Positions 1-6,811 of a DNA stretch of 9,115 nt are shown here, piece after piece; position 1 is the first letter of the stretch; every line of letters begins with the position of its first letter. The translations under genes were made by a program, and so were the position numbers. The notes beneath the pieces were generated by a model. It was not told the DNA's origin. It searched no databases and saw only the letters and a program-made list of their open reading frames with translations. Source of the stretch: JAAEUE01 sp039180225 (GTDB lineage Bacteria > Pseudomonadota > Alphaproteobacteria > Rhizobiales > CAJQND01); the NCBI GenBank assembly GCA_039180225.1, contig JBCDDQ010000191.1:1-9115 (forward strand). Reading direction: 5' to 3'.

Positions 1-2046
1 CGCGCCGGGCGCAAGGAAATCGACCACCACCGGCGCTTCCGGATCAGGACCGGCAGGCGCGCTTGGAACAACATTGAAATTGCGCCAGGTGACGTTGTTG
101 TTCTCGCGGATGAATGTCCTGAAGTTGTCGAAGTTGAGGAAATCCGCAGGTCCCGGCGCCGGATCTTGGGCAGTGCCCACCAAGCCGACAAAGCAATAGT
201 GGCCGGGCCCCGGTATCTCCGCCTGGGGCCAAGTGATGGCGCTCGATACGGTAAGCTGGTCACCCATGGGCACATTCGGCAGGGTGGTGGACCCCACCAG
301 CGTCCACAGATCCGGCGTGACCAAGGTGGACACGGGCGACCAGAAGATCGTCGCGTCCACATTGGCGGCGTTCGAGCCGCCACGGTTGCGAAGCCGGGCG
401 TAAAGGTGGTTGTCCTGACCTGCAACGGCTTCGAAGCCGAGCGCGTTATTATTCTCCGTTCCACTGCCCTGGCCAAAACTCGCCTGCGGATCGGCGGCCG
501 TTGACGGCAGGAGTATAATGTCCGGACTTGCCGAGATCGAACCGGAATGAGGATCGCCGGTATCGCCCACATTGTCGCGAATATAGACGTCATGGGCCAA
601 GTTGATGTCACTGCCGTCTATGATGGCGCGAAGGTCGGGCATCACACCGATCTGGGTTGTCTCGGTTGCGGCCGGCGGCGTGCCGTTGGCCGGGTTGCGC
701 AACAGAGCGCGCATCTGTTTCGGACTGAAACGGTAGCCAAGACCGGCCTCTGCCAGGCCCTGAACCAGCAACGCCGCTCCGGTTATAATCGGCGAGGCGC
801 CTGATGTGCCGCCGAAACCGGTTGTGTAGTTGGTGGTCGATCCTGCCGCGCTGGACGCGCAGGTGTCGATATTTTGTCCCCAGGCATAGCAATCGATCCG
901 CTCACCGTGCGGCGCATAGTCAAGACGCGTATGCGGGGAAGTGGATGTGGCAGCGGACACAATGATGGCGCCTGAATCGCGAAAGTCTGCGCTCGCCGGG
1001 TTCAAAATCTGCAGGCCGGCCGAGTTGGTCCAAGTGTCCATGGCCATCGGTGGCGGATCGCCGTTGTCGGTGCCGTTCCCGCCGGCTTCAACAACAATGA
1101 TGCCCAAGGCTGTCGCAAGTCGGAGGGCGTCGAAATCTGCATCGTTGATTTCAATCGGTCCAAGCAAGAGTATGGAGAAATCGGCCCATGCCTGGGCTTC
1201 AATCAGCAGCACGTCGCCGAAAGACAGATTGGTGATGGCCGCGAGTATGGCGTCGGGCCGTGTACTGCCGAAGAAGGACACCACATCAACGCTGGCGATA
1301 TTGGGCGCGATGCCGACACACCCGATCGTGTTGTCCACCGCACAGACCTGGCCGAGCACTGACGTGCCGTGACTTCTGGAATTGTCGCGAATAGTGCCAT
1401 GGAGCAGCGTCGCTCCCTGGGCGTTCAAGTCTTCATGGTTGAGGGTCCAGCCCCTTTCAAGATCGATAAAGCGCTGGCCTGCACCGTCGCCGCCTGTAAA
1501 ACCCCAGGCATATTCTGCATCGATGCCGTCTGGCGCCGGGTCGAGGTAGCCCTGATTGGGCGATCTAGGATCATCGGCGGCGTTGACAACCGGGTCAGGG
1601 CCGGGCCGATCCACATAGGCGGTGTCGACGATTTCCCAGCTGCTGAGCCTTTTGGCCAAGGCATCCAGATCGGTCATCATTGGCGCGCGCACCCGGAAAT
1701 AGCCGAAGAAATGGCCCGGTGAATAGGTGCGGTCCACCTCGCGCGCACGATCGATCAACCCTTGCAGCTTTTCCGGGTTTGCGGCCGTAAAGAGCGGGCT
1801 GAGCGAAATGCCCGGAAAGTCTTTTGACAAGCTTTTCCAAGCGTCTCCCGCAAACTCTTTGAGATATTGTTCCGCCTTCTCTTCGTAAGGCACTGGCACA
1901 AATTTATGAAACCGCACGATCACGTGGGTCTCGTGCAGGTCTTTCAGTTCAAAAGAGCCGCCCGGGATGCCACCGTCACCGTTTTTCTTTTTCTTCTTTT
2001 TGTTTTTTTTGGAGTGTGAAGTTTTGCGTTTGCTTTCTGATGCCAT
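1..2046 (-). CDS. Subtilisin-like serine protease (peptidase S8), C-terminus beyond the window
   Basis: One uninterrupted frame of 682 codons runs leftward from an ATG at 2046 to the left edge, with AAAGGAC about 9 nt upstream as ribosome site. Seen: residues 6-22 are almost all Lys (K13-K21 broken only by N15); no hydrophobic signal peptide follows; a region of about 100-190 could be a prodomain. The S8 catalytic core follows: Asp195 (FIDLERGW), His226 (RSHGTSVLG), oxyanion Asn324 (EAGGNG), Ser415 (GGTSGASP). After about residue 500 comes a beta-rich, CARDB/Ig-like segment (HLYARLRNRGGSNAANV). Known: S8 enzymes are broad endopeptidases. The sequence recalls an uncharacterised bacterial S8 subfamily with an Asp motif of type DLEQGW and a conserved SFGDVLLIEAQ stretch. 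The substrate is unknown. Location is unclear because there is no N-terminal export signal and the C-terminus is not visible. It is transcribed divergently from the small heat-shock gene. Confidence 0.9.
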   Translation of the reverse strand, partial: MASESKRKTSHSKKNKKKKKKNGDGGIPGGSFELKDLHETHVIVRFHKFVPVPYEEKAEQYLKEFAGDAWKSLSKDFPGISLSPLFTAANPEKLQGLIDRAREVDRTYSPGHFFGYFRVRAPMMTDLDALAKRLSSWEIVDTAYVDRPGPDPVVNAADDPRSPNQGYLDPAPDGIDAEYAWGFTGGDGAGQRFIDLERGWTLNHEDLNAQGATLLHGTIRDNSRSHGTSVLGQVCAVDNTIGCVGIAPNIASVDVVSFFGSTRPDAILAAITNLSFGDVLLIEAQAWADFSILLLGPIEINDADFDALRLATALGIIVVEAGGNGTDNGDPPPMAMDTWTNSAGLQILNPASADFRDSGAIIVSAATSTSPHTRLDYAPHGERIDCYAWGQNIDTCASSAAGSTTNYTTGFGGTSGASPIITGAALLVQGLAEAGLGYRFSPKQMRALLRNPANGTPPAATETTQIGVMPDLRAIIDGSDINLAHDVYIRDNVGDTGDPHSGSISASPDIILLPSTAADPQASFGQGSGTENNNALGFEAVAGQDNHLYARLRNRGGSNAANVDATIFWSPVSTLVTPDLWTLVGSTTLPNVPMGDQLTVSSAITWPQAEIPGPGHYCFVGLVGTAQDPAPGPADFLNFDNFRTFIRENNNVTWRNFNVVPSAPAGPDPEAPVVVDFLAPGA

Positions 2047-2119
2047 GACGTTCTGTCCTTTTGTATTTGGTTGGACCGTGAACACACCCCTCCAGCAAAT
2101 TAACGATTAAAAATTTTGC

Positions 2120-2146
2120 AGTTTATTTTTGATGTGTCTGTGTCAA
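2120..2146 (-). promoter_or_regulatory. Candidate sigma70-type promoter of the protease gene
   Basis: Read on the minus strand, 2146-2141 is a perfect TTGACA -35 box. The best -10 is TAAACT at 2125-2120 (4 of 6 matches), with a short 15-bp spacer. A start near 2112 would give a leader of about 65 nt before the ATG at 2046. The spacing is sub-optimal, so the -10 call is tentative. One arm of the 11-bp inverted repeat (2149-2159) sits immediately upstream of the -35, a possible regulator position. Confidence 0.4.
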
Positions 2147-2148
2147 AA

Positions 2149-2296
2149 CTCACAAAGTCAACTAAAAAGACGCGATCGGCTGCGCAATGTGTTTTCTTTA
2201 TTGTATTTGATGCTGACCCCATGAAAGGTGAGGGGGCGTGTGTTCGGACAATCGCCCGGCGTCTGCGCAATAGATTTTTTCAATCGACTTTGTGAG
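2149..2296. repeat. 11-bp perfect inverted repeat flanking a 126-bp AT-rich segment
   Basis: CTCACAAAGTC at 2149-2159 is the exact reverse complement of GACTTTGTGAG at 2286-2296. The identity stops abruptly on both sides (A versus G inside, AAAA versus CCCC outside). No target-site duplication is visible outside the arms, which argues against a simple miniature transposon. The arms lie by the candidate -35 of the protease and within the spacer of the candidate heat-shock gene promoter, so a pair of operator half-sites is also possible. Chance cannot be excluded. Confidence 0.45.
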
Positions 2297-2305
2297 GGGA
2301 ATAAA
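2277..2305 (+). promoter_or_regulatory. Weak candidate promoter for the small heat-shock gene
   Basis: TTTTCA (2277-2282) and AATAAA (2300-2305) are separated by 17 bp and match the sigma70 boxes at 4 of 6 positions each. They lie at the boundary between the AT-rich and GC-rich halves of the intergenic region. Transcription from here would start near 2312 and include the entire structured leader at 2367-2521. The right arm of the inverted repeat lies in the spacer. No convincing sigma32 promoter was found in its place. Confidence 0.25.
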
Positions 2306-2366
2306 TTGGCGCGCCCGGTGCGCCTGTCCCATCTCGTCGCCAAGGCGGAGCCGCTCCAGGGCGGCA

Positions 2367-2521
2367 GGCGCTCATCACGGAGGAGAGGCGTTGGAGATGC
2401 AGGGGTCTGAACACATTATAGCGAGATTTGTCGCCCGCACTCAGACCGCGCTGCAGTCCACCTCTCTCCTGCCGGGAGCGCCCCTTAGTTCGTCCGTCCA
2501 AACCATTCACCAGACTTAAGG
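2367..2521 (+). promoter_or_regulatory. Structured 5' leader of the small heat-shock gene, candidate RNA thermometer
   Basis: Segments 2367-2482 form nested complementary blocks in perfect order: 2367-2373 with 2476-2482, 2379-2380 with 2472-2473, 2381-2387 with 2464-2470, 2392-2395 with 2457-2460, 2398-2402 with 2451-2455, 2404-2410 with 2441-2447, and an apical GCGA/TCGC stem at 2421-2434. Directly next to it, CCTTA (2483-2487) can pair with TAAGG (2517-2521), which includes most of the AAGGAG ribosome site (2518-2523). Known: many alpha- and gammaproteobacterial small heat-shock genes are controlled by ROSE-type RNA thermometers, whose last hairpin masks the Shine-Dalgarno. The layout here resembles that. 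I did not identify the diagnostic ROSE U(U/C)GCU motif, so it would be a variant or an unrelated structure. Confidence 0.45.
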
Positions 2522-2530
2522 AGAAAGCAC

Positions 2531-2968
2531 ATGCTCGACCAAGTGAAACTGCAAACGTGGCACAACCCCATGATCGTTCCCTCCCATCAGTTCAATAACG
2601 GAACGGCGGGCACGCCCTGGTCAGCCGGATATCCTTCTTTCAGTGCACCGGTCTATTCCATTGAAGGTGACAGCCATTATCGGCTTTGGTTTTTCCTGCC
2701 TTCGCTCGACCCGGCGACGATGATCCTTTCCGCACAAGGGGCAACGGTGTCGATCCGTGCCAGCCAGATCACACCCAAAATGGATGATGATGAGAACATG
2801 ATCTTCGGCAAGCCGCCCGTGGGTGAAAACTGGTGGTCGCTGCGTCTGCCGTTTGAGGTGAGCGATGGCCAGATTGAGGCGATCTACCACCACGGCTTCC
2901 TTGAGCTGAAGCTCGCCAAAATGTCCGCGAACGAGAACAGTGTTCCCATTCCGCTGAAAGCCGCTTAA
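2531..2968 (+). CDS. Divergent Hsp20/alpha-crystallin small heat-shock protein
   Basis: This encodes 145 residues with AAGGAG 7 nt before the ATG. Small heat-shock proteins are ATP-independent holdases that bind unfolding proteins in the cytoplasm. Seen: an N-terminal arm of about 45 residues rich in aromatic residues, Pro and Asn, then an alpha-crystallin-like domain (about 48-132). The domain opens with YRLWFFLPSLDP, has the beta-strand pair around VSIRASQI, and ends with the signature A117-x4-G122-x-L124 (AIYHHGFLELKLAK). A C-terminal VPIPL (138-142) resembles the I-x-I anchor used in oligomer assembly. Overall similarity to canonical Hsp20 is modest: the usual FxRxFxLP is replaced by WWSLRLPFEV. 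It is flanked by a structured leader and a strong terminator, so it is probably monocistronic. The family call is fairly secure; membership of a particular class is not. Confidence 0.75.
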   Translation: MLDQVKLQTWHNPMIVPSHQFNNGTAGTPWSAGYPSFSAPVYSIEGDSHYRLWFFLPSLDPATMILSAQGATVSIRASQITPKMDDDENMIFGKPPVGENWWSLRLPFEVSDGQIEAIYHHGFLELKLAKMSANENSVPIPLKAA

Positions 2969-2996
2969 GGCGCAGTACCGCACCATAGCCTCAAAA

Positions 2997-3027
2997 CGCG
3001 GGTCGCTTCATGCGGCCCGCGCTTTTT
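2997..3027 (+). terminator. Intrinsic terminator after the small heat-shock gene
   Basis: A 10-bp GC-rich stem (2997-3006 with 3012-3021, one G-T wobble at 3003/3015) closes a TTCAT loop and is followed by five Ts at 3023-3027. It starts 28 bases after the stop codon and separates this unit from nhaA. Confidence 0.9.
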
Positions 3028-3059
3028 ATGAAGACCCCTAGGAACCACGAGACACTGCC

Positions 3060-4268
3060 ATGACTGCCATTTCACCGAACACCTCCAACTCCATTATCGC
3101 CAGACTCTATGCCAACGAAGCAACGCCGGGCCTTCTGCTCATGCTGGCCGCGGTCATGGCACTGATCGCAAACAACTCCTCCTTTGCCCCTTACTATTCG
3201 GGCTTCTTGGATATCCCGATTGCCATTCAACTTGGCGCGCTGGAAATCGCCAAGCCGCTGCTGCTCTGGGTCAATGACGGCTTGATGGCGATCTTCTTCT
3301 TCCTGGTGGGCTTGGAGATCAAACGCGAGGTCGTTGAAGGGCGGCTCTCCAGCTTCGACCGCGCCGCCTTTCCGCTGATCGCGGCAGTTGGCGGTATCGC
3401 GGTTCCCGCTCTGGTGTTTGTGGGCCTCAACGCAGGTTCGCCCGCCACCTTGAACGGATGGGCCATTCCCGCCGCAACCGATATTGCGTTTGCGCTTGGC
3501 ATACTGGCCTTGCTGGGCAAGGCGGTGCCCGTCTCGCTGAAAGTCTTCCTGCTCGCCGTGGCGATCATCGATGACCTGGCCGCCATTATCATCATTGCCC
3601 TGTTCTACACTGAAGGCGTGTCGTTGTTTGCGCTCGGCATCAGCGGTGCGGGGCTGGCCATCTTGATCATGTTCAACAGGGCAGGGGTGCTGAAAATGGC
3701 GCCATACGTGATCATCGGCCTCATTATGTGGGCTGCCGTGCTGAAATCAGGTGTTCATGCAACGCTGGCCGGCGTTCTCATTGCGCTGACAATCCCGCTG
3801 CGCGTGCCGGACGGGCAAACGTCACCGCTGAAGTCGGCAGAGCACGGGCTCCATCCCTGGGTTGCCCTGCTGGTTCTGCCGCTCTTTGCCTTTGCCAATG
3901 CGGGGGTCTCCCTGCAGGGCCTGTCTCCGGCCGCCTTGCTGGCGCCCCTGCCGCTTGGCATCGCGCTGGGTCTTTTCGTTGGAAAACAGGTTGGCGTCTT
4001 CAGCTTTGCCTGGATTGGCGTGAAAACCGGATTGTGCCGGCTGCCGGACGGCGTCAACTGGCAACAGGTTTACGGCATCGCCTGTCTCACCGGCGTCGGC
4101 TTCACCATGAGCCTGTTTATTGGCACCCTTGCGTTCGACAGTGCCGCCCAGCTCAACGAGGTCCGCATGGGCGTTCTTTTGGGCTCGTTCATGTCCGCCA
4201 TCACAGGCATTGTGGCCTTGAAAATGAGCCTTCGCCAACGCGAGCCGGCGCCGCAGCCGGCAACCTAG
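3060..4268 (+). CDS. nhaA: Na+/H+ antiporter NhaA
   Basis: This 402-residue inner-membrane protein exchanges cytoplasmic Na+ (or Li+) for external protons, supporting sodium tolerance and pH homeostasis. Length and sequence match the family, with about 12 hydrophobic segments. Key residues are present at a constant +8 offset from E. coli NhaA: Glu86/Glu90 in VGLEIKRE (E78/E82, pH sensing), Asp141 in ATDIAFALG (D133), and the ion-binding pair Asp171/Asp172 in AIIDDLAAI (D163/D164). Lys309 in GKQVG corresponds to K300. The ATG at 3060 gives the expected N-terminus, although the ribosome site is weak (AGGA at 3040-3043 is distant; GAGA is nearer). The gene ends with TAG, followed one codon later by an in-frame TGA. 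It appears intact and functional. The upstream terminator suggests its own promoter or read-through, but no clear promoter is visible in the short gap. Confidence 0.97.
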   Translation: MTAISPNTSNSIIARLYANEATPGLLLMLAAVMALIANNSSFAPYYSGFLDIPIAIQLGALEIAKPLLLWVNDGLMAIFFFLVGLEIKREVVEGRLSSFDRAAFPLIAAVGGIAVPALVFVGLNAGSPATLNGWAIPAATDIAFALGILALLGKAVPVSLKVFLLAVAIIDDLAAIIIIALFYTEGVSLFALGISGAGLAILIMFNRAGVLKMAPYVIIGLIMWAAVLKSGVHATLAGVLIALTIPLRVPDGQTSPLKSAEHGLHPWVALLVLPLFAFANAGVSLQGLSPAALLAPLPLGIALGLFVGKQVGVFSFAWIGVKTGLCRLPDGVNWQQVYGIACLTGVGFTMSLFIGTLAFDSAAQLNEVRMGVLLGSFMSAITGIVALKMSLRQREPAPQPAT

Positions 4269-4276
4269 ATCTGAGC

Positions 4277-4315
4277 CGCGTCGGATTGGCACGGGCCCCC
4301 TGTCAATCCGGCGCG
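4277..4315 (+). terminator. Stem-loop after nhaA, possible terminator
   Basis: CGCGTCGGATTG (4277-4288) pairs with CAATCCGGCGCG (4304-4315) over 12 bp with one G-T wobble and a 15-nt loop. It begins 8 bases after the nhaA stop. There is no immediate T-run, only a looser T-rich stretch (TTATTTGTTGT) from 4322, so it may be a weak or Rho-assisted terminator or an mRNA-stabilising end. Confidence 0.5.
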
Positions 4316-4370
4316 AACACCTTATTTGTTGTCATGAACGGTCTTGTTTGGCTCAAAAGTAAGATTGGTC

Positions 4371-5750
4371 ATGGAAACACTCATTCTCTCTCGTATTCAG
4401 TTCGGCGCGAACATTTCGTTTCACATCCTGTTCCCCACGATCACCATCGCGCTGGGCTGGATCCTGCTGTACTTCAAGCTGCGCTTCAACTGGAGCGGCG
4501 AGCAGAAGTGGATGGACGCGTACCTTTTCTGGGTCAAGATCTTCGCGCTTACGTTCGCGCTGGGTGTGGTCTCCGGCATTACCATGAGCTTCCAGTTCGG
4601 CACCAACTGGCCGGGCTTCATGGAGAAGGTCGGCAATGTGGCCGGCCCGCTCTTGGCCTATGAAATCCTGACCGCGTTTTTCCTGGAGGCGGTGTTCCTC
4701 GGCATCATGCTGTTCGGCATGCGCCGGGTGCCGAACTGGCTGCATACGCTGGCAACGGTCCTGGTGGCCTTTGGCACCACCATGAGCGCGTTCTGGATCC
4801 TTGTGCTGAACTCGTGGATGCACACGCCCGCGGGCTTTGAGCTGCGCGACGGCGTGGTCCATGCCACTGATTGGTGGGCAATCATCTTCAATCCGTCCAT
4901 GCCCTATCGGCTCGTGCACATGCTGCTGGCCTCTGCGCTCACCGCCACGTTCCTGATTGCGGGCGTCTCCGCGTTCCGGCTGTTGATCGGGGATAAAACA
5001 GACAGTGCCCGCGTGGCGCTGCGCTCGGCCATCCTCATGGCGGCGCTGATCATTCCCGTGCAGATTTTTGCCGGAGATCTGCATGGGCTCAACACCCTTG
5101 AACATCAGCCCCAGAAGGTGGCCGCAATGGAGGCCAATTGGGAGACGCGCCCAAATGTGCCCCTGGTGCTGTTTGCATTGCCCAATTCCGAAACCCGCTC
5201 CAACGACTATTCGATTGAGATCCCATCGGGCGCAAGCATTATCCTCAAACATGACCCGAAAGGTGTCGTGCCGGGCCTCAACGACTTTGTGGCCGAAGAT
5301 GGCAGCGTGCTTCATCCGCCCGTGGCCCCGGTGTTTTGGTCGTTCCGTGTGATGGTGGGCACAGGGATGTTGATGCTTCTGGTCTCGTGGGCGAGCGTCT
5401 TTCTGATCTGGCGCCGGGGCGTTGACGGTCTGCCCTCGTGGCTGCTCCTGGGACTTGTGGGCATGAGCTTTTCTGGCTGGCTCGCAACCCTGGCCGGTTG
5501 GTACACCACCGAGATCGGCCGTCAGCCCTGGCTGGTGCAAGGGGTGCTTTCAACCGCGGACGCGGTGGGCGACGTGCCGGCCGGCATGGTGCTTTCCACA
5601 CTGATTGCCTATCTGGCCATCTACGCCGCCCTGACCGCCACTTATATCGGCGTGGTGTTCTATCTTGCCCGGCGGGCAGCGCTGGGTCAGCCGCCGCGCG
5701 CTGAGGTGCGTCTCGGCGGCGCCGGCCCGCGGCCGGTCCCGGCGGAGTAG
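4371..5750 (+). CDS. cydA: Cytochrome bd quinol oxidase subunit I, short-Q-loop (CIO) type
   Basis: This 459-residue inner-membrane subunit oxidises quinol and, with CydB, reduces O2 to water at high affinity without pumping protons. The haem ligands are visible: His18 in SFHILFP (b595), His183 in RLVHML (b558) and Met328 in FRVMVG (b558). Glu98 and Glu106 in YEILTAFFLEAVFLG match the proton-path glutamates, and Lys249/Glu254 in QPQKVAAMEANW are the quinol-loop residues. GRQPW (383-387) is the family signature. Met328 lies about 65 residues earlier than in E. coli CydA (Met393), which marks the short Q-loop typical of cyanide-insensitive CioA. I chose the ATG at 4371, not the in-frame TTG at 4344, because METLILSRIQFG fits the family N-terminus; no strong ribosome site precedes either. 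cydB follows after 5 bases. No clear FNR/ANR box was found upstream. Confidence 0.96.
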   Translation: METLILSRIQFGANISFHILFPTITIALGWILLYFKLRFNWSGEQKWMDAYLFWVKIFALTFALGVVSGITMSFQFGTNWPGFMEKVGNVAGPLLAYEILTAFFLEAVFLGIMLFGMRRVPNWLHTLATVLVAFGTTMSAFWILVLNSWMHTPAGFELRDGVVHATDWWAIIFNPSMPYRLVHMLLASALTATFLIAGVSAFRLLIGDKTDSARVALRSAILMAALIIPVQIFAGDLHGLNTLEHQPQKVAAMEANWETRPNVPLVLFALPNSETRSNDYSIEIPSGASIILKHDPKGVVPGLNDFVAEDGSVLHPPVAPVFWSFRVMVGTGMLMLLVSWASVFLIWRRGVDGLPSWLLLGLVGMSFSGWLATLAGWYTTEIGRQPWLVQGVLSTADAVGDVPAGMVLSTLIAYLAIYAALTATYIGVVFYLARRAALGQPPRAEVRLGGAGPRPVPAE

Positions 5751-5755
5751 GGCTC

Positions 5756-6766
5756 ATGCATCTGTTTGGAGATCCCGCCACCTGGTTGCCCCTGGTCTTT
5801 GCGGCGCTCATGGGTCTGTCTATCCTGATCTATGTGGTGCTGGACGGGTTTGATCTGGGCGTGGGCATTTTGCTGCCCCAGGCTGCGCCGGAAGAGCGCG
5901 ATCGCATGATCGCCTCTATCGGACCCTTCTGGGACGCAAACGAGACCTGGCTCGTTCTTGCCGTGGGACTGCTGCTGGTGGCCTTTCCGGCAGCTCATGG
6001 GGAGGTCCTCACCGCGCTCTATCTGCCCTGCGCGGTCATGCTGATGGGCCTCATCTTGCGGGGCGTCTCGTTTGAATTTCGCGCCAAGGCGCCGCCGGAG
6101 CGTAAGGGGTTCTGGGACAATGCCTTCTTTGCCGGCTCCGCGCTCACCGGTCTAAGTCAGGGCTTCATGCTGGGCATCTACATTATGGGTCTGGAATACA
6201 GTTGGGGCACTGTGGGCTTTGCACTGATCACGATGGTGTTCCTGACCGTCGGCTACAGCCTGATCGGCGCCTGCTGGCTCATATTGAAAACCGAAGGTGC
6301 GCTTCAGGTGAAAGCCGTGGATTGGGCCCGGCGCGCCAAGTGGGGCGCCTTGCTGGGGGTGGCGACCATATCCATCGCCACGCCCCTGGTGAGCGAGAGG
6401 ATCTTCAGCAAATGGTTCCAGATGCCCGAATTCCTGTTCCTGGCCCCGCTGCCTCTTGCCTCTGCGGCCCTTTTTGCCGTGCTCTGGCTGGCGCTGCGCC
6501 ATGCGCCGGACCGCGAGGACAAGTGGTCATGGATCCCGTTTGTGACGGTCACCGCTCTGATGATGCTGGCTTACGCCGGCATGGCTTACTCCTTCTATCC
6601 TTATGTGGTTCCAGAAAAGATGACCCTCTATGAGGCGGCCAGCGCGCCGGAAAGCCTCTTCATTATGCTGATCGGCACCGCAATCGTTTTGCCCACCATC
6701 ATTGCGTATTCGGTGATGGCCTATGTAATTTTCCGCGGCAAGGCGACAGCACTGAAGTACGACTGA
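5756..6766 (+). CDS. cydB: Cytochrome bd quinol oxidase subunit II
   Basis: This 336-residue polytopic membrane partner of CydA completes the oxidase and belongs to the CydB/CioB family. Seen: a first membrane segment ending in VVLDGFDLGVG (28-37), the highly conserved WDANETWLV (59-67), LRGVSFEFR (101-109), and further hydrophobic helices through to the C-terminus. The length is normal. It starts 5 bases after the cydA stop, with GGCGGAG at the end of cydA as ribosome site, so the two are almost certainly co-transcribed and translationally coupled. No CydX/DUF2474-like small membrane subunit and no cydDC follow inside the window. A short stem-loop begins right after the stop. Confidence 0.96.
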   Translation: MHLFGDPATWLPLVFAALMGLSILIYVVLDGFDLGVGILLPQAAPEERDRMIASIGPFWDANETWLVLAVGLLLVAFPAAHGEVLTALYLPCAVMLMGLILRGVSFEFRAKAPPERKGFWDNAFFAGSALTGLSQGFMLGIYIMGLEYSWGTVGFALITMVFLTVGYSLIGACWLILKTEGALQVKAVDWARRAKWGALLGVATISIATPLVSERIFSKWFQMPEFLFLAPLPLASAALFAVLWLALRHAPDREDKWSWIPFVTVTALMMLAYAGMAYSFYPYVVPEKMTLYEAASAPESLFIMLIGTAIVLPTIIAYSVMAYVIFRGKATALKYD

Positions 6767-6786
6767 GGATGGCGAAAGCGCCATCC
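6767..6786 (+). terminator. 8-bp perfect stem-loop immediately after cydB
   Basis: GGATGGCG (6767-6774) and CGCCATCC (6779-6786) form a perfect stem with an AAAG loop, starting on the base after the cydB stop. The following bases (CTCGAC) are not T-rich, so it is not a standard intrinsic terminator. It may mark or protect the 3' end of the cydAB transcript. Confidence 0.45.
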
Positions 6787-6799
6787 CTCGACAAGCTGA

Positions 6800-6811
6800 C
6801 CTTGCGCAAGG
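6800..6811. promoter_or_regulatory. 12-bp perfect palindrome upstream of the OsmC-like gene
   Basis: CCTTGCGCAAGG is an exact 12-bp palindrome lying 46 bases before the OsmC-like start codon. It could be an operator for a dimeric repressor such as a MarR/OhrR-type thiol-peroxide sensor, but it does not match the AT-rich OhrR consensus I know. Palindromes of this length occur by chance a few times in a window of this size, so the support is positional only. Confidence 0.25.

Larger units (their letters stand above)
2047..2530. other. Divergent intergenic region between the protease and the small heat-shock gene
   Basis: No credible gene lies in these 484 bases. The half next to the protease (about 2050-2305) is AT-rich and carries a candidate protease promoter, an 11-bp inverted repeat and T-runs. 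The half next to the heat-shock gene (about 2306-2530) is GC-rich and highly self-complementary. Small reading frames on both strands here have no recognisable motif and no ribosome site, and they overlap the inverted repeats, so I treat them as chance. The 9-mer CTGCGCAAT occurs twice, at 2180 and 2263. Confidence 0.75.

Noticed and set aside
941..1722. Plus-strand open frames (about 140 and 117 codons) opposite the protease
   Set aside because: They lie opposite the catalytic His/Asn region of an uninterrupted protease frame and show no motif or ribosome site.
2196..2222. Possible sigma32 promoter (CTTTATT, 14 bp, CCCCAT) for the small heat-shock gene
   Set aside because: The CCCCAT box fits a sigma32 -10, but the -35 matches CTTGAAA at only 4 of 7 positions and lies about 310 bp upstream of the gene.
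2280..2510. Minus-strand 76-codon frame in the intergenic region
   Set aside because: It overlaps the nested inverted repeats, has no ribosome site and no recognisable motif. The base pairing explains the sequence better.
4329..4365. Promoter for cydAB (TTGTCA at 4329 with TAAGAT at 4360)
   Set aside because: Both boxes look reasonable alone, but they are 25 bp apart, and no -10 fits at 16-18 bp. No FNR/ANR palindrome was seen either.
3728..4663. 311-codon plus-strand frame spanning the end of nhaA and start of cydA
   Set aside because: It is a shifted-frame shadow of both genes, rich in Arg, Ala and Gly, and without recognisable motifs. Both true genes have intact family residues in their own frames.
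4353..5540. 395-codon open frame antisense to cydA
   Set aside because: Its product is rich in His, Gln, Arg and Gly with no domain signature, and it is the mirror of a GC-rich gene with clear CydA motifs.
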